Assembly (NCBI GenBank): GCA_900128585.1
Contig: LT642488.1
Coordinates: 4,598 to 16,416 of the forward strand
DNA length: 11,819 nucleotides
Origin: Stramenopiles sp. TOSAG23-3
Taxonomy: Eukaryota; Sar
Direction of reading: 5' to 3'
In this document: piece after piece, positions 7,334 to 11,819 of the stretch
Numbering within the stretch: the stretch's first letter is position 1
How the letters are laid out: each line of letters begins with the position of its first letter
The notes under the pieces: model-generated
Told to the model about the DNA's origin: nothing
The model's input: only the letters and a program-made list of their open reading frames with translations
Database searches by the model: none
Position numbers and translations under genes: made by a program

Positions 7334-7722
7334 AAAAACAAAAAATTGGCTGTTATTTAAGTAATGAGTGCGAATTAATATAATTTCTAATACATCGTGA
7401 TAGATATAAAATGAGAGGTCTTAAAGCATACTATATAATTTGTTTTTTAATACATCGTAATTTTCTTATTTTTTTAAAACAAGAAAATTGGTGGCTGTTA
7501 TTTTTATCATATGATAAGTATCATATCATATCTTAATTAATGTATTTCATACTGCGAACTGAAATCTAGATTTAGACATTATTCTAGTTTTGCATTCCTA
7601 TTTTTTTTAATCAAGAAAAATTGGCTGTTGTTATATTTAAGTAATTAAATTTAGCTTCGTCGTACCCTAATCCTAACTTGGTCCTATTTTTTTAAAACAA
7701 GAAAAAAATTGGCTGTTCTTAC
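7334..7722 (+). repeat. Four degenerate copies of a T-run / AAGAAAA-ATTGGCTGTT repeat
   Basis: Copies lie at about 7334-7363, 7470-7505, 7601-7646 and 7687-7722. Each has an A-rich stretch (usually after a T-run), then ATTGG and GGCTGTT (the second copy reads ATTGGTGGCTGTT), often followed by a short AT-rich tail containing atttaagtaa. Spacings are roughly 136, 131 and 86 bases. Smaller doublets are interleaved: atgagt.cgaattaa at 7321 and 7364, and taatacatcgt at 7388 and 7448. This suggests a decayed tandem array of a unit a little over 100 bases. Confidence 0.75.
7550..7568 (+). repeat. 19-base dispersed repeat, copy 2
   Basis: Identical to 3505-3523 and in the same orientation. It sits among the degenerate repeats of the convergent gap. 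Confidence 0.85.
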
Positions 7723-7926
7723 CTTTTTGAAGAAAAAAAAACCTAATTCGGCGAAGTGTAAATATCTATAATAATTTGTTTTTTTTCTATAATAATTCGT
7801 TTTTTTAATTCGTCCTCGTAAATTAAGAACTTTGCTATTTTAAACCCAGAGGGTTGTTATATCGTACACTGGTATGATAGTTTTTCTTATAACAGTGTTC
7901 ACACCATTGGGTGTAAGGTTCTTCGG

Positions 7927-9264
7927 TCAAACCACCGTTTCCAGCACACCAATTGGAATATTGACCGTCTCGGCAAAAGTTGCTTTTCGGGATTGCTTTG
8001 GCAAGCCGTTTTCTTTAATCACAGGGTTGATCGGTTGCCATGGCACTGGCCCACTACTATTGGCTTCGGCGATGGATGTGCCACCAGATTGCACTTTTTG
8101 TTTCTTCACGGTTTGCTCCTTCTTGGCCGCTCGTTTCGGCCCTTGTCGAGAGCTGCGCCCATAGGATTTTGTCACATACTTTTTGTGCTTTTCAAGCATG
8201 CCACTGAAAAACATAGATATTTCTTTTGCAGTGCAATTTGCCCGCGCTTTTCGAACTTTAGCAACATCTTTCCACGTGACAGTGGGGTTGTCCTTTCCAA
8301 ATTGGCCGAGCATGGACGCAACTTCGGAAACGGCATATGCCGCTTCCTCTTCCGAATGAAAATCCCCCAACACCACAGGTCGGTTCTTGTTTTTCCCTTG
8401 GCCGACCCCGTCAGGGACGTTTCCATATATTGCACGAAAACGCTTGCGTGGCGGCCACTGCTCGCCCGACATAGATGGATCGTCGTTTTGCCACCACCTT
8501 TTCCTACCAGTTCCTTTCGGGTTATCTATCCTCCGCTCAGAACCTTTGGCAGTTCTTTTGGGGATGGTTTTCACGCCCCTGTAAATACTTGAGCCTTTGC
8601 AATACAGCTGTTTGTACTCTATACTGTCCTGCTTCTCTTTTATCATGTCTTGTATCACTTTTGCGCCCCTAAAGTTCAGAAAGTTGAGAGATTTGAACAA
8701 TCCGTTCCGTTCTATTATATCTTTATCGTGCACCTTGGCCGCGTCGATTTCGCTTTGGTACGTTCCTGCGTATTTCTTTTTCGTGTGCTGGACGGCCCAA
8801 CCAGTTTTCCCGTTCTTGCTGACCCCCATATATTTTGAAATATAGCCTTTGTACGTCGGGTCTTCCTCTCGCAGGAGAGCTTTCAATCGCTCTATTTCTG
8901 CATCCTTCTGGTCTATAACGTGCCGAACTGCACGTTGGACATGCAACGGGATACAAACATAATCTTGCATATGGATTTGCCTCTGCTTTACCACGCGGTC
9001 CGCAAACACCTCCGCGAGCATGTGCTTGCCGTTTCCGAGGTAGGGGGGGAGTTGTACGGCACAACTTCCTTCGTTTCGACTACGTTTGTTTTGCACATTT
9101 ACTCGGTCAGACCCTGGGACTGGAATAGTCAAGTCCTCTTCCTTAAATTTTTCCGCGATGCCATCCACCAGCACTCTTGGTTGCCCCCCGGACACCGTGA
9201 GGGGGCTCCTATTTTTGAATATCTGGCTGCTTACCCGTCGGACCGTTTCTTGGTCAATGTACAT
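7927..9264 (-). CDS. AP2-domain protein, probable DNA-binding transcription regulator
   Basis: 445 residues from ATG at 9264-9262 to TGA at 7929-7927. An in-frame TAG at 9321-9319, with no Met between, fixes the start. A short coiled-coil-like helix lies at about 112-134. The first AP2-type domain is at about 145-198: YMGVSKNGKTGWAV, then GTYQSEIDAAKVHD and a closing LNF, matching the usual GV / W-A / G-F-SEEEAA-AYD / LNF pattern. A second, expanded AP2-like domain spans about 228-322: IYRGV, an insertion of about 40 basic and Trp-rich residues, then FRAIYGN and VVLGDFHSEEEAAYAV. Basic clusters at about 366-390 (PKRAAKKEQTVKKQK) could be a nuclear localisation signal. AP2 domains bind DNA through a three-stranded sheet; they occur in plant and algal regulators and also in some phage and mobile-element nucleases, but no HNH motif was seen here. 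Target genes are unknown. Confidence 0.82.
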   Translation of the reverse strand: MYIDQETVRRVSSQIFKNRSPLTVSGGQPRVLVDGIAEKFKEEDLTIPVPGSDRVNVQNKRSRNEGSCAVQLPPYLGNGKHMLAEVFADRVVKQRQIHMQDYVCIPLHVQRAVRHVIDQKDAEIERLKALLREEDPTYKGYISKYMGVSKNGKTGWAVQHTKKKYAGTYQSEIDAAKVHDKDIIERNGLFKSLNFLNFRGAKVIQDMIKEKQDSIEYKQLYCKGSSIYRGVKTIPKRTAKGSERRIDNPKGTGRKRWWQNDDPSMSGEQWPPRKRFRAIYGNVPDGVGQGKNKNRPVVLGDFHSEEEAAYAVSEVASMLGQFGKDNPTVTWKDVAKVRKARANCTAKEISMFFSGMLEKHKKYVTKSYGRSSRQGPKRAAKKEQTVKKQKVQSGGTSIAEANSSGPVPWQPINPVIKENGLPKQSRKATFAETVNIPIGVLETVV

Positions 9265-9298
9265 TGCGAGATAGGATATATGGTCTCTTCTTGGGCAT
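9254..9298 (-). other. Possible upstream ORF overlapping the AP2 start
   Basis: An ATG at 9298-9296 opens a 14-codon frame (MPKKRPYILSRNVH) that ends at TGA 9256-9254, just past the AP2 start codon in another frame. If the transcript begins upstream of 9298 it could lower translation of the AP2 protein. The transcription start is not known. Confidence 0.25.
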
Positions 9299-9513
9299 TC
9301 CCTTTTTTGGTAATACTTCTACTTTACAATAACTTCGACGACAAAACATTCCAATGACTTTGGATAAGATAAAACGAAAGGGGATGTTTGAAAGAGCAAT
9401 GTCGTTCTAGAGTAATAATGCAAATATATATGCGGTATTCAAATTTGATCATCCAACACATCCAAAAAACACCTTTTTTTTTTTTTTATAGGAGGAGGAG
9501 GAAGGACAAACGC

Positions 9514-9590
9514 CTGCTGCTGTGCTGGTGGGGGGGCTACCACCCATTTATATAATATTATTAATATCAGCCACCACCACACAGCAGCGG
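9514..9590. repeat. Imperfect GC-rich hairpin with an AT-rich loop
   Basis: gctgctgtg (9516-9524) pairs with cacagcagc (9580-9588), and ggtgg (9527-9531) with ccacc (9574-9578), after a small internal loop. The 42-base interior includes a G run and AT-rich sequence. Confidence 0.7.
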
Positions 9591-9640
9591 ATGAATTTTA
9601 AATAAAAAAAAAAGGATCGGTTGAATGGAATAAAATATAA

Positions 9641-9660
9641 AAATATTATTAATAATATTT
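9641..9660. repeat. Perfect 20-base AT palindrome
   Basis: aaatattattaataatattt equals its own reverse complement. It lies between a GC-rich hairpin and a polypurine run. In DNA this AT-rich such palindromes can arise by chance, so function is uncertain. Confidence 0.85.
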
Positions 9661-9667
9661 ATTTAAC

Positions 9668-9776
9668 AAAGAGAGAAGAACGAAAGAAGGAAGAAGAAGA
9701 AGGAGAGGAAGGGAAGGACTACTAAAATATAATTATTCTTCTATATTATTACGAAGAAGAAGAAGAAGAAGAAAGA
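9668..9776 (+). repeat. Polypurine tract and GAA microsatellite
   Basis: Bases 9668-9718 are purines except for C9681. After an AT-rich break, GAA repeats fill 9753-9776. For the minus-strand AP2 gene this is a pyrimidine-rich sense strand about 400-500 bases upstream. Confidence 0.8.
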
Positions 9777-10340
9777 TCTTTTTTGATTTTGATTATTATT
9801 GATTTGAGCATCATTTTTTTTAATTATTTTTTTTTATAAAAAAAGCTATATTATTTATTATGTATTACATTGTATAACTATATAAGGTGTAATTTAAAAA
9901 AATCACGATTCTTCAGTATTTAATAGTAACTATATATACACAGGCAGACTTAGTGCAAATTATTTAATTGAGTCTTCGTAGTCAGTCTTATTATTATTTA
10001 CATTATAAGATTATAAGACGACTCCTCGTATTGTTAATACCGTCATACTACTACGGTGTTTTATTTAGGAATTTGTGAAAACAGAGGAGGAAGGCAAAAG
10101 GAGGAGGGGAAGGAGAACGAGTAGGGCTGCGCTCTGCTGCGTGCGTTGTGAATTAGAAATTTGATATTTATGACTTCTCAAACCCCTCTGTAGTATATTT
10201 TAAAACAACGACGAAAGTATTTAGGAATTTCTAATAACTGTTCATCCAATTCAATAAAAGCGCCAAAAGAACTGGTCGTTTTCTACGCGGAGTGTAAATC
10301 GCAGACCTAGCACGTTTTAGCAGCCGGGCGTTTGAATAGA

Positions 10341-11696
10341 ATGCGCTTTGTCTTCCTGGTCAGCTACTGTTTCATAGCAAGCTCTTGCTTCTGCTGGGAA
10401 GCGTTTCCATTTTCTTTGCGGGTTGCTCCTTTGGGCATCCCTCAGGTAGATTATGAGCCTTACCTTCGGCCTGGTTACTATGGCCTCCCAACATTGGATT
10501 TGAAATCGGTAAACTTTAGTCATGTTATCAATAAAACGCACACGTCTGTTACGTTGGAGAATGAGCATCTCCACGTCGTAATTTTGCCAGAAATGGGACG
10601 TGTGTACCGAATTGTTTCCAAACCTACTGGTCACGACGTTCTGTGGCGAAATGATGTAGCCACCCCTGGTGGGGCAAATAATAAGCTTGGTTGGTGGCTG
10701 TGGATCGGTGGAATCGAGTATACTCTACCCGGGGAAGAGCATGGTTACACATGGGCAATACCGTGGAAGTGGACGGTAACGGAAAACTCGACGACACGAA
10801 AGGCGATACAGCTGACAGTCAGGGAACCCAGTACAGGTCTCCTCGAATGCCTCACGCTGTCGTTGGGAGCAGGCAGTTCGTCTTTGCGAACTGACATTGT
10901 CATAAAAAATCCAGGCCTAAAGCCGGCCGCGTTTGCGCATTGGACCAATGTACCTATGGTCCCGGGCGGCAAGAACGAGCTTTTGGACGACACAACGTTT
11001 GAAATACCCACCAAAGAGGTTCTCATCGCAAAGCGTTGGCAACAGAACCTTGGGCAGTCCCCTCAAAATTGGCAGACGAGCCAGTTGCGTAACATTTCAG
11101 GTTGGAAAGGCGGAATGGGAGATTTTACAGCAAAGGATCTTACTGCTGGCTATTTTGGTGCGTACACAGCCCTGGAGGACGAGGGCGCCCTTCGTATTTT
11201 TAACTCGACTGTCACCCCCGGTTTGGACACTTGGACATATGGATTTCACCCACAAAAAGGTGTGATTCCGGGCGAGGAGAAACGATCAACTGGGTATGCA
11301 GAAATGTGGGGAGGGAATGTGAAAACCTTTCCAAACGAGCGCGCACCGATCAGTGGAAACAATGCAACCATCACTTGGACGGAATGGATTCATCCCTACC
11401 ATAGCGTACGGGCAGCCCCGTTGGTTTTCGCCGATTCGACCATAATCGTCCATGCGGATTGGGACGAAGCGTCTTCGTTGTTGACGGTTTACTTCAGCCA
11501 TGCATCATCGGACCTTCAAGTGACTTCAATTGAACTGCGATGCGGCGAGGACATTGTAGACAAAAAAGTGTTCGTCCCTGTCCCGCGCACGTTTCGTAAA
11601 TACTCTGTGAAGATCAAATCAGAGAACATTTTTGACTTGAAGGCAGACATTCTTTTGAATCATACCTATGCGCGTAGCTTTCAATTATTAAAGTAG
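10341..11696 (+). CDS. Secreted DUF5107-like protein, galactose-mutarotase-type fold
   Basis: 451 residues from the ATG at 10341; the frame also reads back three codons to a TTG that is not expected to start in a eukaryote. The N-terminus (MRFVFLVSYCFIASSCFC) is a signal peptide, so the protein should be secreted or lumenal. From about 68 to 358 it follows the DUF5107 pattern: a strand with ILPEMGRVYRI (81-91), GWWLWIGGIEYTLPGEEHG (117-135), HWTNVPMVPGG (200-210), GGMGDFTA and GYFGAY (257-274), TWTYGFHP (297-304), EMWGG (321-325) and TWTEWIHPYH (345-354). A beta-rich C-terminal part (about 360-451) follows. DUF5107 proteins are mostly bacterial, often linked to carbohydrate-active enzymes, and share a fold with aldose epimerases. 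Several N-glycosylation sites are present (for example NFS 58-60, NKT 64-66, NST 149-151). The activity is unknown; sugar binding or processing is an inference. Confidence 0.78.
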   Translation: MRFVFLVSYCFIASSCFCWEAFPFSLRVAPLGIPQVDYEPYLRPGYYGLPTLDLKSVNFSHVINKTHTSVTLENEHLHVVILPEMGRVYRIVSKPTGHDVLWRNDVATPGGANNKLGWWLWIGGIEYTLPGEEHGYTWAIPWKWTVTENSTTRKAIQLTVREPSTGLLECLTLSLGAGSSSLRTDIVIKNPGLKPAAFAHWTNVPMVPGGKNELLDDTTFEIPTKEVLIAKRWQQNLGQSPQNWQTSQLRNISGWKGGMGDFTAKDLTAGYFGAYTALEDEGALRIFNSTVTPGLDTWTYGFHPQKGVIPGEEKRSTGYAEMWGGNVKTFPNERAPISGNNATITWTEWIHPYHSVRAAPLVFADSTIIVHADWDEASSLLTVYFSHASSDLQVTSIELRCGEDIVDKKVFVPVPRTFRKYSVKIKSENIFDLKADILLNHTYARSFQLLK

Positions 11697-11819
11697 CGGT
11701 TATGAAGAGACATTAGTATTTGCCGTTTGTTGTACAAAAAACAAAATGTTTCTTTATTATATTATGATATATATTTTAAATTATGATATTAAAAAACTTC
11801 AAAAAAAACTATACTGTTA
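11697..11819 (+). other. 3' flank of the DUF5107-like gene
   Basis: AT-rich DNA after the TAG stop, with a doubled attatgatat (11761 and 11781) and A-runs. It is probably the 3' untranslated region; no definite poly(A) signal was recognised. Confidence 0.5.

Larger units (their letters stand above)
7305..7926. other. Convergent (tail-to-tail) AT-rich gap
   Basis: The genes on both sides end here, so this should hold two 3' untranslated regions and polyadenylation sites. A TGTAA (7314-7318) lies ten bases after the CoA-enzyme stop. That is the green-algal poly(A) signal, but it is not found in the same place after the other genes, so I give it little weight. The gap is filled with degenerate repeats described separately, a 12-base palindrome tatcatatgata (7505-7516) and a doubled ctataataatt.gtttttt (about 7766-7806). 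No coding potential was seen. Confidence 0.7.
9265..10340. promoter_or_regulatory. Divergent AT-rich gap between the AP2 and DUF5107-like genes
   Basis: This is 1,076 bases with no convincing coding frame; both neighbours start from it. It holds an imperfect hairpin (9514-9590), a perfect 20-base AT palindrome (9641-9660), purine runs (9671-9718, interrupted once at 9681), a GAA repeat (9753-9776), T-rich tracts (9778-9838), a further purine block (about 10080-10122) and a doubled tatttaggaattt (10062-10074 and 10218-10230). A TATATAAGG at 9879-9887 looks like a TATA box on the plus strand, but it is about 450 bases before the next ATG. Confidence 0.5.

Noticed and set aside
7334-7722. CRISPR-like array
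   Set aside because: Repeats are degenerate, AT-rich and irregularly spaced, with no cas genes, in a eukaryotic setting.
7993-8592. A 199-codon plus-strand open frame
   Set aside because: Antisense to the AP2 gene; composition is Phe/Arg/Leu-rich without domains.
10332-10340. TTG start three codons before the DUF5107-like ATG
   Set aside because: The ATG at 10341 directly begins a good signal peptide, and TTG starts are not expected here.
3014-10340. tRNA or other structured RNA genes in the gaps
   Set aside because: I looked for the conserved T-loop type sequence and cloverleaf stems in the non-coding gaps and found none convincing.
1-11819. Giant-virus genome or viral insertion as the source
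   Set aside because: Intron-free genes fit, but gaps of 600-1,080 bases, microsatellites and a housekeeping CoA gene fit a cellular genome better; no capsid, polymerase or packaging gene is seen. Not fully excluded.

Overview
The window looks like nuclear DNA of a microbial eukaryote, probably a unicellular alga or other protist. It carries five protein genes, none with an intron in the part seen. Their families point the same way: a gametolysin-type secreted metallopeptidase (M11), a eukaryote-type coenzyme A enzyme, an AP2-domain nuclear protein, a seven-pass membrane protein, and a secreted DUF5107/mutarotase-fold protein. Coding DNA has balanced composition. The gaps between genes are long (about 600 to 1,080 bases), very AT-rich, and full of polypurine/polypyrimidine runs, trinucleotide repeats and hairpins. 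Gaps this long argue against a giant-virus genome, but I cannot name the lineage.

Layout, left to right: (1) 1-3013, minus strand, a very long open frame of 1,004 codons that runs off the left edge. It encodes a signal peptide, a zinc metallopeptidase with the full HExxHxxGxxH motif, a long extracellular region, Cys-rich segments and the start of a Thr-rich tandem repeat. (2) 3014-3817, non-coding, with a strong spacer-less 29-bp hairpin. (3) 3818-4651, minus strand, a 277-aa seven-pass membrane protein with TLC-like hallmarks. (4) 4652-5456, a divergent intergenic region with purine runs on the left and a 59-base pure pyrimidine run on the right. (5) 5457-7304, plus strand, one 615-aa protein joining phosphopantothenoylcysteine decarboxylase (N-terminal) to phosphopantothenate-cysteine ligase (C-terminal). 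(6) 7305-7926, a tail-to-tail AT-rich gap with four copies of an AATTGG..GGCTGTT-type repeat. (7) 7927-9264, minus strand, a protein with one clear and one expanded AP2 domain. (8) 9265-10340, a divergent AT-rich gap with palindromes. (9) 10341-11696, plus strand, a secreted DUF5107-like protein.

The genes do not form an obvious pathway or operon. Two encode secreted proteins (M11 peptidase, DUF5107-like), one a membrane protein, one a CoA-biosynthesis enzyme and one a nuclear protein. The points most worth a second look are the fused two-step CoA enzyme with a eukaryote-type ligase domain, the near-perfect hairpin at 3218-3281, and a 19-base sequence shared exactly by two separate gaps.
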